DNA of 64,000 nucleotides from Salinicola endophyticus (GCF_040536835.1 NZ_CP159578.1:4154001-4218000), one strand, 5' to 3'. Shown: positions 7,626 to 16,352, counted from the first letter of the stretch. Notes: generated from the sequence alone by a model not told the origin. Numbers and translations: made by a program.

Positions 7626-8603
7626 ATGAATCTCGACACGCTGGATCTCAACGCCCTGCGCATCTTCGAGCGCGTCGCCGCGACCGGCAGCTTCACCGCC
7701 GCCGCCCGGCATTTTCACCGCGCGGTCTCCTCGGTCTCGCGCCAGATCCGCGGTTTGGAAGAGGCGCTCGGCCAGCCGCTGCTCTACCGGCATACCCGCG
7801 CCGTCGCGCTCACCGACGCGGGCTGGCGCTACTACGAAGAGATTCGCGAGATTCTGGAACGGCTCGATCTCGCCACCGAGGCGCTGGCCTACCCCGATGC
7901 CGAGCCCAGCGGCGTGCTGCGCATCAACGCGCCTGTCGCCTTCGGCCAGCGCCAGATCGTGCCGCTGCTGCATGCCTTCCAGCGCCGCCACAGCGGTATC
8001 ACCGCCGAGCTACAGCTGAGTGACCAGGTCATCGACCCGGTGAGAGAGGGCCAGGACATCACCTTTCGTGTCGGCGACCTGGCCGACTCCTCGCTGGTGG
8101 CGCGCCGCCTGGCACCGATGAACTACGTGGTGGCCGCGGCCCCGAGCTATCTCGAGATGCACGGGGCACCGCAGACACCCGAGGCGCTGAGCGATCACAA
8201 CTGCCTGCTCTACCAGGGCGAGATGGGACGCCAGCGCTGGTATTTCCAGACGCCGGATCAGAGCGGCTCGACGCCGTTTGAGGTCAGCGGCAACCTCTAC
8301 AGCAACGATGCCGAGAGCCTGCTGCGCGCCGCACTGCTGGGCCAGGGGCTGGTGCTGTTTCCTACCTGGCTGATCGGCGATGCGCTCTCACAAGGCGAGC
8401 TGGTGCCACTGCTGGAGGCGTGGCGCGGCGAGGTGATGCCGGGTCGCCGAGATATTCACGTCCTGACCACCGAGCGCCGCCTGCGCACACGCAAGGTCCG
8501 TGCCTTTCTCGACTATCTGCGCGAATCGCTGGCGCCGCGCCCGGCCTGGGATCGCTGGCGTGAGCGTATAGACGGCCTTGCGAGCGACCATAGACAAAGC
8601 TAA
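7626..8603 (+). CDS. LysR-family transcriptional regulator (divergent to PRISE-type SDR)
   Basis: A DNA-binding regulator of 325 residues from ATG 7626, with an N-terminal winged helix (LDLNALRIFERVAATGSFTA... about residues 4-62) and a periplasmic-binding-protein-like effector domain. ATGs at 7581 and 7596 are in frame, but neither has a ribosome site; ATG 7626 has a weak GGCAGG and gives the normal LysR N-terminus. The effector domain with 'VAFGQRQIVPLLHAFQRRHSG' resembles the CrgA/DsdC-like branch that often regulates a divergent oxidoreductase. It probably controls the SDR at 6393-7466 and itself. Confidence 0.88.
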   Translation: MNLDTLDLNALRIFERVAATGSFTAAARHFHRAVSSVSRQIRGLEEALGQPLLYRHTRAVALTDAGWRYYEEIREILERLDLATEALAYPDAEPSGVLRINAPVAFGQRQIVPLLHAFQRRHSGITAELQLSDQVIDPVREGQDITFRVGDLADSSLVARRLAPMNYVVAAAPSYLEMHGAPQTPEALSDHNCLLYQGEMGRQRWYFQTPDQSGSTPFEVSGNLYSNDAESLLRAALLGQGLVLFPTWLIGDALSQGELVPLLEAWRGEVMPGRRDIHVLTTERRLRTRKVRAFLDYLRESLAPRPAWDRWRERIDGLASDHRQS

Positions 8604-8605
8604 TT

Positions 8606-8634
8606 AGCGATTGAATCGCGCACGATCTATCTTG
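8606..8634. promoter_or_regulatory. OhrR operator upstream of ohrR
   Basis: The stretch 8610-8630 contains ATTGAATCG-CGCAC-GATCTA, with core dyad ATCG-N4-CGAT. Its reverse complement matches the site before ohr (9149-9168) almost base for base, which marks both as OhrR sites and suggests autoregulation. Confidence 0.65.
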
Positions 8635-8639
8635 ACCGC

Positions 8640-9089
8640 ATGACGACACCGGATGACACCGACAACGCTCTGGCGCTCGAATCGCAGCTCTGCTTCGCGC
8701 TCTATTCGACCCAGCTAGCGATGAACAAGCTCTACCGCGGCCTGCTGCGCGAGCTCGACCTGACCTATCCCCAGTATCTGACCATGCTGGTGCTATGGCA
8801 GCGGGATCGTCAGACGGTGTCGGAGATCGGCGAACACTTGTACCTGGATTCGGCGACGCTGACGCCACTGCTGAAGCGCCTGGCAGCAGCCGGCCTGGTC
8901 ACGCGCCAGCGCTCGCGCCAGGATGAACGCCAGGTGGAGATCGCCTTGACCGAGCAGGGCCGTGCGCTGCGTGAACGCGCCAAGGCGGTTCCCCATGCTG
9001 CCGGCTGTGCGGGCCAGTGCACGCCGGCAGAGGCCGCCGAGCTACGCGATGCCTTGCATGGGCTGCGTCAGCGACTCGACGGCCAGTGA
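8640..9089 (+). CDS. ohrR: Organic hydroperoxide-sensing MarR-family repressor OhrR
   Basis: A 149-residue dimeric winged-helix repressor. The reactive cysteine expected for OhrR is Cys18 in [12 protein letters not shown], followed by the conserved tyrosines of the sensing pocket ([19 protein letters not shown]). The recognition region is '[26 protein letters not shown]'. Extra cysteines near 122 and 126 (GCAGQC) make it a candidate for the two-cysteine class, in which a disulfide forms with Cys18. It stands directly upstream of ohr. The ATG lacks an obvious ribosome site, so it may be translated weakly. Confidence 0.93.
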   Translation: MTTPDDTDNALALESQLCFALYSTQLAMNKLYRGLLRELDLTYPQYLTMLVLWQRDRQTVSEIGEHLYLDSATLTPLLKRLAAAGLVTRQRSRQDERQVEIALTEQGRALRERAKAVPHAAGCAGQCTPAEAAELRDALHGLRQRLDGQ

Positions 9090-9144
9090 CGCATTGGCGA
9101 GAGAGATAGAAGTGCGATGTGGTGTATAGCAGATTGTTTTCACT

Positions 9145-9170
9145 CAATTAGATCGCGCACGATTCAATAG
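9145..9170. promoter_or_regulatory. OhrR operator upstream of ohr
   Basis: CAATTAGATCG-CGCA-CGATTCAATAG (9145-9170) is an imperfect dyad about 32 bp before the ohr start. It shares an inverted 20-bp match with the site upstream of ohrR. The CAATT...ATTG-like arms are typical of OhrR boxes as I remember them. Confidence 0.68.
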
Positions 9171-9201
9171 ATCGCGATCTTGAACCCGAAGGAGAAGCTT
9201 C

Positions 9202-9630
9202 ATGTCACTCGATAAAGTCGTCTACCGTGCCGAAGCCACCGCCATCGGCGGTCGTGACGGTCGTGCCACCTCCGCCGACGGTGTCATCGACCTCAAACTG
9301 TCGACTCCCAAGGAGCTGGGCGGCGCCGGCGGTGAGGGTACCAACCCCGAGCAGCTGTTCGCGGCTGGCTACTCCGCATGCTTCATCGGCGCGCTCAAGC
9401 TGGTGGCATCACAAGAGAAGGCCAAGCTGCCCAACGACACCCAGATCCAGGGTGAAGTCGGCATCGGCCCCAAGGGTAACGGTTTCAGCATCGAAGCCAG
9501 CCTGACGGTGAAGCTGCCGGGCATGGATCGTGAGCAGGCCGAAGCGCTGGTCGAGAAAGCGCATCAGGTCTGCCCCTACTCCAACGCCACCCGCGGCAAT
9601 ATCGACGTCACCCTCAACGTCGAGGTCTGA
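9202..9630 (+). CDS. ohr: Organic hydroperoxide resistance protein Ohr
   Basis: A 142-residue OsmC-fold, thiol-dependent peroxidase that reduces organic and fatty-acid hydroperoxides in the cytosol, usually recycled by lipoylated proteins. Both catalytic cysteines are present: Cys60 in [12 protein letters not shown] and Cys124 in [13 protein letters not shown]. Arg18 (GGRDGR) and Glu50 (NPEQLFA), which tune the peroxidatic cysteine, are also in place. AAGGAG precedes ATG 9202. Expected to be induced by organic peroxides when OhrR is oxidised. Confidence 0.96.
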   Translation: MSLDKVVYRAEATAIGGRDGRATSADGVIDLKLSTPKELGGAGGEGTNPEQLFAAGYSACFIGALKLVASQEKAKLPNDTQIQGEVGIGPKGNGFSIEASLTVKLPGMDREQAEALVEKAHQVCPYSNATRGNIDVTLNVEV

Positions 9631-9665
9631 GCCGGCGTCGGCAGCGCTGACGTTCGCTCCACCCG

Positions 9666-9705
9666 GACGCCCCGGCCCCTTGCAAAGGGGGCCGGGGCGT
9701 CTTGC
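9666..9705. terminator. Terminator between ohr and the convergent RcnB-like gene
   Basis: A 14-bp GC-rich stem GACGCCCCGGCCCC (9666-9679) and GGGGCCGGGGCGTC (9688-9701) with an 8-nt loop, followed by only a short T-rich tail (TTGCTGTT). Confidence 0.75.
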
Positions 9706-9736
9706 TGTTGGCGCAGCGCCAGGCCAGGCAACCGGC

Positions 9737-10138
9737 TCAGCGATTGAGAATGATCGCCGTGATCACGCCGGTGGCAACCGCGGCAAGCACATAGTCGCCG
9801 TCGATGTTCAGCCAGCGGTATCCCCGTGGCGGCTCCCGCAGATGCCGCGCGTGCCAGTCACGCACCCAGTAGCGGTCATCGCGGTAGTAGCGGTCAGCGA
9901 CCCGCCCGCCGGGATGCCACGCCCGTGCTGGCTCATGGTGGCGGTCATGGCCGCGTTCGCCATGGTGGTGATGATGGCGCGCATGGCCCGGGGGCCCGCC
10001 TGGGCCGGGGCCGCCCCCCGGATGCGCCTGGGCAGCGCCACCCAACCCCAGGGCGGCCATCAGGGTCAGGGCAGTGAGACGGCGCCCGAGACGGCTGTAA
10101 GGCGGGAGGCAATACGCCGTATTGCGGTCGTTGGCCAT
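9737..10138 (-). CDS. RcnB-family periplasmic protein
   Basis: A 133-residue exported protein. After a positively charged start, LTALTLMAALGLGGAAQA is a signal peptide with cleavage expected near residue 38. Next comes a histidine-rich segment (HARHHHHHGERGHDRHH), then the RcnB-type core 'YYRDDRYWVRDWHARHLREPPRGYRWLNIDGDYVL' and a C-terminal hydrophobic stretch LAAVATGVITAII. RcnB family members lie in the periplasm; E. coli RcnB takes part in nickel/cobalt homeostasis, but most paralogues are uncharacterised. The His cluster could bind metal. No metal transporter is next to it. Confidence 0.8.
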   Translation of the reverse strand: MANDRNTAYCLPPYSRLGRRLTALTLMAALGLGGAAQAHPGGGPGPGGPPGHARHHHHHGERGHDRHHEPARAWHPGGRVADRYYRDDRYWVRDWHARHLREPPRGYRWLNIDGDYVLAAVATGVITAIILNR

Positions 10139-10356
10139 ATGGGTCTCCTCTCTCGCCGGGGGTGAACAGTCGGTGGCGCCGAGGCGCCAGTCGCCGGGAG
10201 ATGAATCGAGTGTGCCGGCAGAATAAGGAAACAGCGTTCACGAATAGTGGAGCTCGCCGCCGCGGATCGCGTTACAGCGCCCCGCCGTCCGACCCTATAG
10301 CCAATACGCGTCATGGTTAACTATGCTGAGGAAACTCATCCGCCAAGAGACAGGCC

Positions 10357-10962
10357 ATGCCGGATACGCCCCGCGATAGCGCCGAGACGCCCGACACCCA
10401 TACCCAGACCACACGCGACATCGCCACGCCCCAGGCCGTGTGCGACTTCTGGTTCGAGACGCTCACACCCAAGCAGTGGTTTGCCAAGGATGCCGCACTC
10501 GACGACGAGATCGCGGCTCGCTTCGGCGCCACGCTGGCAGCCGCCGCGCGCTGCGAGCTGTGGCACTGGCGCGACACCCCCACCGGGCGCCTGGCCGAGA
10601 TCGTGGTGCTCGATCAGTTCTCGCGCAACGTTCATCGCAATACCCCCGCCGCCTTTGCCCAGGACCCGCTGGCCCTGGCACTGGCCCAGGAGCTGATCGC
10701 CCGCAGCGAGGACACCACCCTGCCCTTGACGCAGCGCATCTTCGCCTACATGCCGTTCATGCACAGCGAGTCGCTGGCGATCCACGCCCGCGCGGTCGCG
10801 CTGTTCGACGCTCCCGGCATGGAGACACAGCTCGACTACGAGCACCGTCACCGCGAGATCCTGCAGCGCTTCGGCCGCTATCCGCACCGCAACGCCATTC
10901 TCGGACGCGTCTCGACCCCGGAGGAGATCGCCTTCCTGCGCCAGCCCGGGTCGGCCTTCTGA
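10357..10962 (+). CDS. DUF924-family protein
   Basis: A 201-residue cytosolic protein with the signature of DUF924: 'VCDFWFETLTPKQWFAKDAALDDEIAARF', 'EIVVLDQFSRNVHRNTP', 'YMPFMHSESL' and 'HREILQRFGRYPHRNAILGR'. The fold is helical and TPR-like; the biochemical role is not established. It is often found near housekeeping genes. It ends 36 bp before the diguanylate cyclase on the same strand, so co-transcription is possible. Confidence 0.85.
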   Translation: MPDTPRDSAETPDTHTQTTRDIATPQAVCDFWFETLTPKQWFAKDAALDDEIAARFGATLAAAARCELWHWRDTPTGRLAEIVVLDQFSRNVHRNTPAAFAQDPLALALAQELIARSEDTTLPLTQRIFAYMPFMHSESLAIHARAVALFDAPGMETQLDYEHRHREILQRFGRYPHRNAILGRVSTPEEIAFLRQPGSAF

Positions 10963-10998
10963 GCCACGCTTCTACTTCACGCTGACCAGGATATCGCC

Positions 10999-11937
10999 AT
11001 GCCACAGCGCTCGACCTCGCCCCCGCACTTCTCCGACGCAGCGCTGATGACCCTGATCCGCTCGACCCCGCTGGCGATCTGCATCACCGACGCCGAGGGC
11101 CATTTCCAGATGGTCAACGCCGCCTACTGCCGTCTTTATGGCTATGCCGAGGAGGAGCTGCTGGGCGAGGAGTTCACCATGATGCTGGCCCCCGAACATC
11201 GTGACATGATGCGGCGCATACACCGCACCTTCATCGAGACGGGCGAGGACAGCGACCCGCTGATCGGCACGCCGGGGGCACGCGCCGAGTGGGAAGTGGT
11301 CAACCGCCAGGGCCAACCGATCTCGGTTCTGGCCGAGGCGGTCCGGGTGGAGGATGATCAGGGCAATGTCTACAAGGCGACCTTCGTGGTCGACATCAGC
11401 GAGCACAAGGCGCTCGAGCGCTCGCTGCGCGAGGCCAACCAGCGCCTGACCAAAATCGCCATGTACGACGAGCTGACCGGTCTGCAGAGCCGCCGTGCCG
11501 GCCTCGACCGGCTCGAAGCGGAGATTCACGAGCACCAGCGCTATGGCCAGCCACTGTGCATCGCGGTGATCGATCTGGACGGTTTCAAGCAGATCAACGA
11601 CACCCATGGCCACGCCATCGGTGACGAGATCCTGGTCGGTATCGCCGAGCTGCTGCGACAATCGCTGCGCGAGAGCGATGCCGCGGTCAGGCTCGGTGGC
11701 GACGAACTGCTGCTGGTACTGCCCGGAATCAGCCTGGATCAGGCGACCCAGGCGGTGGAGCGCATCCGCCAGACGCTGGCGTCGACCTCGCTGACCAGCC
11801 ACGCCCTCGAGGTGACGCTGTCGGCAGGCGTCGCCGCCTACCGCGACGAAAACCAGGACGCCCTGCTCGAACGCGCCGACCGCGCGCTCTATCGCGCCAA
11901 GCGCCGCGGGCGCAATCGTGTCGCCCAGGCCAGGTGA
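10999..11937 (+). CDS. PAS-GGDEF diguanylate cyclase
   Basis: A 312-residue soluble signalling enzyme making cyclic-di-GMP from two GTP. A PAS sensor domain (about 13-137) starts at LIRSTPLAICITDAEG and ends in the usual DISEHKALE linker; the GGDEF domain (about 150-310) starts at YDELTGLQSR. The catalytic signature reads RLGGDELL (GGDEL at 233-237), with Leu in place of the final Phe. Metal-site Asp192 in VIDLDGFKQIND is present. RESD (224-227) stands exactly five residues before GGDEL, as the inhibitory I-site does, so product feedback is expected. No membrane segment: signal is sensed in the cytosol. Confidence 0.92.
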   Translation: MPQRSTSPPHFSDAALMTLIRSTPLAICITDAEGHFQMVNAAYCRLYGYAEEELLGEEFTMMLAPEHRDMMRRIHRTFIETGEDSDPLIGTPGARAEWEVVNRQGQPISVLAEAVRVEDDQGNVYKATFVVDISEHKALERSLREANQRLTKIAMYDELTGLQSRRAGLDRLEAEIHEHQRYGQPLCIAVIDLDGFKQINDTHGHAIGDEILVGIAELLRQSLRESDAAVRLGGDELLLVLPGISLDQATQAVERIRQTLASTSLTSHALEVTLSAGVAAYRDENQDALLERADRALYRAKRRGRNRVAQAR

Positions 11938-11955
11938 GCCACGGTTGCCGAGGCG

Positions 11956-12390
11956 TCAGCCCCCACCGCCGGCGACACCCAGCACCAGCCATAGCACGAG
12001 CGCATAGCGCAGCCCCTTGCCGACCGCCACCAGCACCACGAAGTTGAGCCACGGCACCCGCATGACGCCGCCGATCAGCGTCAGCGCATCGCCGCCGATG
12101 GGCAGCCAGCCGAACAGCAGCGACCACTGACCGTAGCGGTTGAAACGCGCCCGGGCGCGGGCCAGTTGCGCCTGGCTGAGCGGAAACCAGCGACGCTGCT
12201 GGAAGCGATCCACCTGACGGCCGAGCACGCCATTGACCACCGACCCGAGGGTGTTACCCGCGGTGGCCCAGAGCCACAGCCAGAACAGCGCATGCCCTTG
12301 GGTCGCCAGCGCCCCCAGCAGCACCTCCGACGAAGCCGGCAACAGGGTGGCGGAGACCAGCGCGGTCACGAACAGGGTCAGATAGCTCAC
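11956..12390 (-). CDS. YqaA-family (SNARE-associated/DedA-like) membrane protein
   Basis: A 144-residue inner-membrane protein with hydrophobic segments at the N-terminus (YLTLFVTALVSATLLPASSE), the middle (LLFGWLPIGGDALTLIGGVM) and the end. This pattern and the 'GNTLGSVVNGVLGR' motif match YqaA, a small member of the DedA/VTT superfamily linked to membrane lipid or proton homeostasis. The start is GTG 12390 with GGAGAG 5 nt upstream. It is downstream of the LysE-type gene (38 bp) on the same strand and may be co-transcribed with it. Confidence 0.83.
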   Translation of the reverse strand: MSYLTLFVTALVSATLLPASSEVLLGALATQGHALFWLWLWATAGNTLGSVVNGVLGRQVDRFQQRRWFPLSQAQLARARARFNRYGQWSLLFGWLPIGGDALTLIGGVMRVPWLNFVVLVAVGKGLRYALVLWLVLGVAGGGG

Positions 12391-12427
12391 GCCTCTCTCC
12401 GGATCGGGCGCCTGATATTCCTGGATC

Positions 12428-13030
12428 TCAGCTCAGAATGAACCCGACACAGGCAGCCGTCGCCAACCCCATCACGCCGTTGAAGATACGCCACGCCCGC
12501 GGCGTCTTCAGCAGCCGCCCGATCGCCATGCCGAAACCCGCCCACAGCGAAATACAGGGAAAGGCGACCAGCTCCATGAACAGCGACAACATTGCCGCAT
12601 TGGCGACCAGCGAGCCCTCGGTCGGCATGAAGCCCGCCATCAGTGCGATGCCCATGACCCACGCCTTGGGATTGACGAACTGGAACACCGCCGCCTGCCA
12701 GGCGGTCAGCGGACGCGCGCCCTCGGTCGCGGCCAGGTTGGGCGGAGGCGCGGTCGCGATCTTCCAAGCCAGGTAGAGTAGATAGGCCGCACCGACCAGG
12801 CGCAACGCCTGCTGCAGCGCAGGGAAGCGTTCGAACAGCACCCCGAGTCCCAGTGCCACGGCCATGAACAGCACGAAGCAACCGGACATGATGCCGAAGA
12901 TGTGCGGCAGCGTGCGACGGTAACCGTAGAGCGCCCCGGACGCGGTGAGCATGACGTTGTTGGGCCCGGGCGTGCCGGTCATAGAGACCGAGAACAGCGC
13001 CACCGAGAGCCACCAGCCGAGCGACATCAT
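12428..13030 (-). CDS. LysE-family amino-acid exporter
   Basis: A 200-residue inner-membrane protein with five to six hydrophobic segments. The signature FSVSMTGTPGPNNVMLTASGALYG (shown in part: TPGPNN) near the N-terminus and 'FQFVNPKAWVMGIALMAGF' are hallmarks of the LysE/RhtB exporter family for amino acids and homoserine/threonine-type solutes. Its ATG (13030) overlaps the stop of alaX in an ATGA junction, indicating translational coupling. The divergent MocR regulator is the likely controller. Confidence 0.9.
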   Translation of the reverse strand: MMSLGWWLSVALFSVSMTGTPGPNNVMLTASGALYGYRRTLPHIFGIMSGCFVLFMAVALGLGVLFERFPALQQALRLVGAAYLLYLAWKIATAPPPNLAATEGARPLTAWQAAVFQFVNPKAWVMGIALMAGFMPTEGSLVANAAMLSLFMELVAFPCISLWAGFGMAIGRLLKTPRAWRIFNGVMGLATAACVGFILS

Positions 13031-13755
13031 GCTTGCCCCTCCGTGGCTTCGTCCCATGCCAGGGTGATACGACGGTTGCGGGCGCCGCGATTCTTGATGC
13101 TGACCACATGCAGCGCCCCAATCTGGGCGGTGGAGGTCACATGGGTACCGCCGCAGGGCTGATAGTCGATATCGCCGATGCGCACCATGCGGATCATGCC
13201 GGCGCCCCGCGGCGGCGCCACCGACATCGTCTTGACCAGCTCGGGGCGCGCGTCGAGTTCGGCCTCGCTGATCCACTCGCTGGAGACCGGGTGGTCGGCC
13301 GCGACCAGCCCCTTCAGCTCCGCGGTCAGCGCCGCCTTGTCGAGGCTGGCCTCGCCCAGATCGAAATCGAGCCGACCACGCTCGGCGCCGATACTGCCGC
13401 CGGTGACCCCATAGGGCACCAGCACCGAGAGCAGGTGCAGGGCGGTATGCATGCGCATGTGCGCCCAGCGCCGCGGCCAGTCGATCTGCTGGGTCACGCT
13501 CTGGCCGACGGTGAGACCGTGCTCGGGATCGAGATAGTGCCACACCTCGTCGCCTTCGCCCTTGCGCGTGTCGTGCACTGTCAGGCACCGGCCATCGGCG
13601 GTGATGAACACGCCGCTATCACCGGGCTGGCCGCCCCCTTGGGGATAGAAGAGCGTGGCGTCGGTCGCCACCGCACCATCGGTACCCACTGCAGTCACGC
13701 TGGCCAGACTCTCCCGTGCCATGGGCAGATCGCGAAAACGCAACTGGGTGGACAT
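13027..13755 (-). CDS. AlaX-type alanyl-tRNA editing protein
   Basis: A 242-residue free-standing editing domain homologous to the C-terminal half of the AlaRS editing region; it hydrolyses Ser-tRNA(Ala) or Gly-tRNA(Ala). Zinc ligands are visible as MHTALH (HxxxH) and CGGTHV (CxxxH). The N-terminal part 'ATLFYPQGGGQPGDSG' is the glycine-rich motif of the family, and the length fits the AlaX-M type. AGGAGG precedes ATG 13755. It is the first gene of a unit with the LysE-type exporter, an unusual pairing of mischarging defence with amino-acid export. Confidence 0.92.
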   Translation of the reverse strand: MSTQLRFRDLPMARESLASVTAVGTDGAVATDATLFYPQGGGQPGDSGVFITADGRCLTVHDTRKGEGDEVWHYLDPEHGLTVGQSVTQQIDWPRRWAHMRMHTALHLLSVLVPYGVTGGSIGAERGRLDFDLGEASLDKAALTAELKGLVAADHPVSSEWISEAELDARPELVKTMSVAPPRGAGMIRMVRIGDIDYQPCGGTHVTSTAQIGALHVVSIKNRGARNRRITLAWDEATEGQA

Positions 13756-13811
13756 ACCGACCTCCTCTCGACCCGGCGCCTGACCGGGCTAAATTGTATG
13801 GGTTCAATTTA

Positions 13812-13840
13812 TTGACTTTTCGCGTCACCTTGCGAACAAT
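13812..13840 (+). promoter_or_regulatory. Candidate sigma-70 promoter of the MocR gene
   Basis: TTGACT (13812-13817), exact 17-bp spacing, then AACAAT (13835-13840), 47 bp before ATG 13888. It lies in the divergent spacer with alaX, where MocR proteins usually bind to repress themselves and activate the neighbour. Confidence 0.55.
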
Positions 13841-13887
13841 TCGAGCATAAACTTACCAGGAAACGGGTCAACCCGATTTTTGTCACC

Positions 13888-15282
13888 ATGACAATCTGGA
13901 CACCGACACTCTCCGGCAGCGGCCCGCGCTATCGTCAGCTCGCCGATGCCATCGCTGCCGCGGTGGCCAGCGGCGAGCTGGCCGCCGGTGACAAGCTACC
14001 CCCGCAGCGTCGCCTCGCCGACGCTCTGGGCGTGACCGTAGGTACGGTCACCCGCGCCTACGCCGTGGCCGAGCAGCGCGGAGTGGTCAGCGCACGGGTC
14101 GGCAGCGGCACCTATGTACGTGGCGCCGGGGTTGGCATCGGCGCCTTCGACCATCTGTTCACGCGGCCGCGTGACAGCGGGTCGATCGATCTCAGTCACG
14201 CCACCCCCCCGCCGACCACGCAGCGCAGCCTGCATCTGGCCCGCGCGATGCAGGCGATCCAGCAGGACCCGGAGCAGCTCAGCGCGATGATCGACTACCA
14301 GCCGGAACCCGGGCAGGCGTGGCAGATTGCCACCCTGGCGGCCTGGCTGGGCAAGATGGGCCGCGCGCTCGACCCGGCCGAGCTGCTGCTCGACCAGGGC
14401 GGCATGCACGGCATTCACCTCTGCCTCAGCGCTCTGCTGCTGCCGGGTGAACGGGTCGCTGCCGAACGTCTCACCTATCCGGGCCTGATCAGCGCGCTGC
14501 AGCAACTATCGCTCAAGGGCGTGGCGATTCCCCACGATGCGCATGGCATCGACGTCGACGCGCTGGCCCGTGCCCACGACCAGCAGCCGTTCGCCGCGCT
14601 CTATCTGATGCCGGATTGCCACAACCCGACCACGGTGCGCCTGAGCGAGCCACGCCGCCGCGCCCTGGCCGCGCTGGCCGAGGCACGCGGGTTCTGGCTG
14701 ATCGAGGACGACATCTATCCGCAACTGGGTGCCACGGAGACGCCGCTATACCAGCTCGCCCCGGCGCATACGCTGACGCTGTTCTCGGTCTCGAAACTGC
14801 TCGGCGGCGGGCTCAGAGTGGGGGCAATACGCGCCCCGCAGGCGCTGCATGGACGGCTGACGGCGGCGCTGCGCGCGCAGTGCTGGATGCCACCGCCACT
14901 GATGAATGGTGTGGTCGCGCACTGGATCGCCAGCGGCGACGCCGATGCGCTGCTCGCCTGGCAGCGCGAAGAGCTGGAGTGGCGCTTCGATCGCGCCCAG
15001 GAGAAGCTCGCAGCCTTCCGCCCTCAAGGCCAGCGTGGTGGCTTCTATCTATGGCTGCCGCTACCCGCGGATCTGCGTTCGAGCCATGTCGAAGCCCAGC
15101 TGCGAGAGCGCCAGGTCGCCGTCAGCAGTGCCGAGAGCTTCTGCCTCGGCAGCGTCAGCGCACCCCAGGCGCTGCGCCTGTGCATCAGCGCCGCGGAGAG
15201 TCGCGACGCCCTCGAGCGTGCCCTCGACACCATTGCCGAGACCCTCGGCGACCCGGGGCCGATGCTGTGGCAGACGCTGTGA
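13888..15282 (+). CDS. MocR-family (GntR helix-turn-helix plus aminotransferase) regulator
   Basis: A 464-residue PLP-binding regulator: an N-terminal GntR winged helix (about 10-75, 'GELAAGDKLPPQRRLADALG') joined to a fold-type I aminotransferase domain (about 110-460). The PLP lysine is Lys303 in SVSKLLGGGLRVG, and the cofactor-binding 'PDCHNPTT' and 'IEDDIYPQLG' segments are present. Such proteins sense PLP or an amino acid and usually control a divergent gene, here alaX-lysE. The catalytic core looks intact, but MocR proteins seldom act as aminotransferases in vivo. Confidence 0.92.
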   Translation: MTIWTPTLSGSGPRYRQLADAIAAAVASGELAAGDKLPPQRRLADALGVTVGTVTRAYAVAEQRGVVSARVGSGTYVRGAGVGIGAFDHLFTRPRDSGSIDLSHATPPPTTQRSLHLARAMQAIQQDPEQLSAMIDYQPEPGQAWQIATLAAWLGKMGRALDPAELLLDQGGMHGIHLCLSALLLPGERVAAERLTYPGLISALQQLSLKGVAIPHDAHGIDVDALARAHDQQPFAALYLMPDCHNPTTVRLSEPRRRALAALAEARGFWLIEDDIYPQLGATETPLYQLAPAHTLTLFSVSKLLGGGLRVGAIRAPQALHGRLTAALRAQCWMPPPLMNGVVAHWIASGDADALLAWQREELEWRFDRAQEKLAAFRPQGQRGGFYLWLPLPADLRSSHVEAQLRERQVAVSSAESFCLGSVSAPQALRLCISAAESRDALERALDTIAETLGDPGPMLWQTL

Positions 15283-15311
15283 GCGGGCCTGACGCCAGGC
15301 GCGCGCTGCTC

Positions 15312-16310
15312 TCAATAGCCCAGCGCCGGATCGACCTGATTCTCCAGCATCTCACCCGCCAGATAGCGGGTGACGTTGGCGAAGAAGCTGCGCAGGCAGC
15401 GCGGTACATAGTCGGCGTCGTAGAGACCGCTGTGGGGAATCACCATCAGATTGGGCGTGCGCCAGTAGGGTGACTCCGGCGCCAGCGGCTCCTCGGGGAA
15501 GACATCGAGCACCGCCCCGCCCAATTGGCCCGCCTCCAGTCGCCGGGCCAGCGCGGCGACGTCCAGCACCGGCCCACGGCCGATATTGATCACGCCGGCA
15601 TGCGGTGGCAGCGCCGCCAGCTCGGCGGCACCCACCAGGCATCTCGTCTGCGCGGTCAGCGGCAGGGTGATCAGCAGGAAGTCGGCCTCGGCCAAGGCAT
15701 CGGGCAGACGCGCCTGGGGCAGGCTGAGATCGGCCAGGGGGTGGGGCTGCCCGCTACGGCTGATCCCGGTGATCTCGAGTCCCAGCTGCCGGGCCGCCCG
15801 CGCCGCCGAACTGCCCAACGCGCCCATGCCCAGGATCACCACCCGCTTGCCTTCGATCGGTTCGAGCGCGCGCTGCGCCCAGCGCCGCTCGATCTGCTGG
15901 GTGACGAACGCCGGCACGGCGTTGTTGAGCATCAACAGCGCCGTCAGCGAGAACTCGAAGGTGCGCGCCTCGTGATTGCCGCGGGCGTTGGTGACGCAGA
16001 GCCCCGCCGGCAGCGCCGCCAGCGGCACCCGGTCGACGCCGGCGCTGGTGATATGCACCCAGCGCAGCGCGGGCGCCCGCGCGGCGGCATCGACCAGATC
16101 CAGCTTGCCGACCACCACCAGCACGTCGGCGGTGGCCAGGGCGGCGTCGAGGGTAGCCGCATCACGGCTGAAGCCCAGCACGATGCGCGATGCCAGCCCG
16201 GCGAACTCGCCCAGAATGTCGCGCACCCGCTCGGCGCTGAAATCCGGCGACTGGCGGAAGGCGGGATCGGTGTAGATATGCACCTCGAGCGGCTTGGCGG
16301 CAACGGGCAT
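15312..16310 (-). CDS. D-2-hydroxyacid dehydrogenase
   Basis: A 332-residue NAD(P)-dependent oxidoreductase of the glyoxylate/hydroxypyruvate reductase type. It has the nucleotide-binding VVILGMGALGSSAA and the catalytic triad in NIGRGPV (Arg), DVFPEEPL (Glu) and VIPHSGLYDAD (His). It would interconvert a 2-keto acid and a D-2-hydroxy acid in the cytosol. ATG 16310 has AGGA 8-9 nt upstream. The Lrp-type gene lies 42 bp upstream on the same strand, so both may share a transcript. Exact substrate unknown. Confidence 0.9.
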   Translation of the reverse strand: MPVAAKPLEVHIYTDPAFRQSPDFSAERVRDILGEFAGLASRIVLGFSRDAATLDAALATADVLVVVGKLDLVDAAARAPALRWVHITSAGVDRVPLAALPAGLCVTNARGNHEARTFEFSLTALLMLNNAVPAFVTQQIERRWAQRALEPIEGKRVVILGMGALGSSAARAARQLGLEITGISRSGQPHPLADLSLPQARLPDALAEADFLLITLPLTAQTRCLVGAAELAALPPHAGVINIGRGPVLDVAALARRLEAGQLGGAVLDVFPEEPLAPESPYWRTPNLMVIPHSGLYDADYVPRCLRSFFANVTRYLAGEMLENQVDPALGY

Positions 16311-16352
16311 GACGGTTCCTCGGCAGCAGGGAGTTCGATGGAGGGGCCGGGC

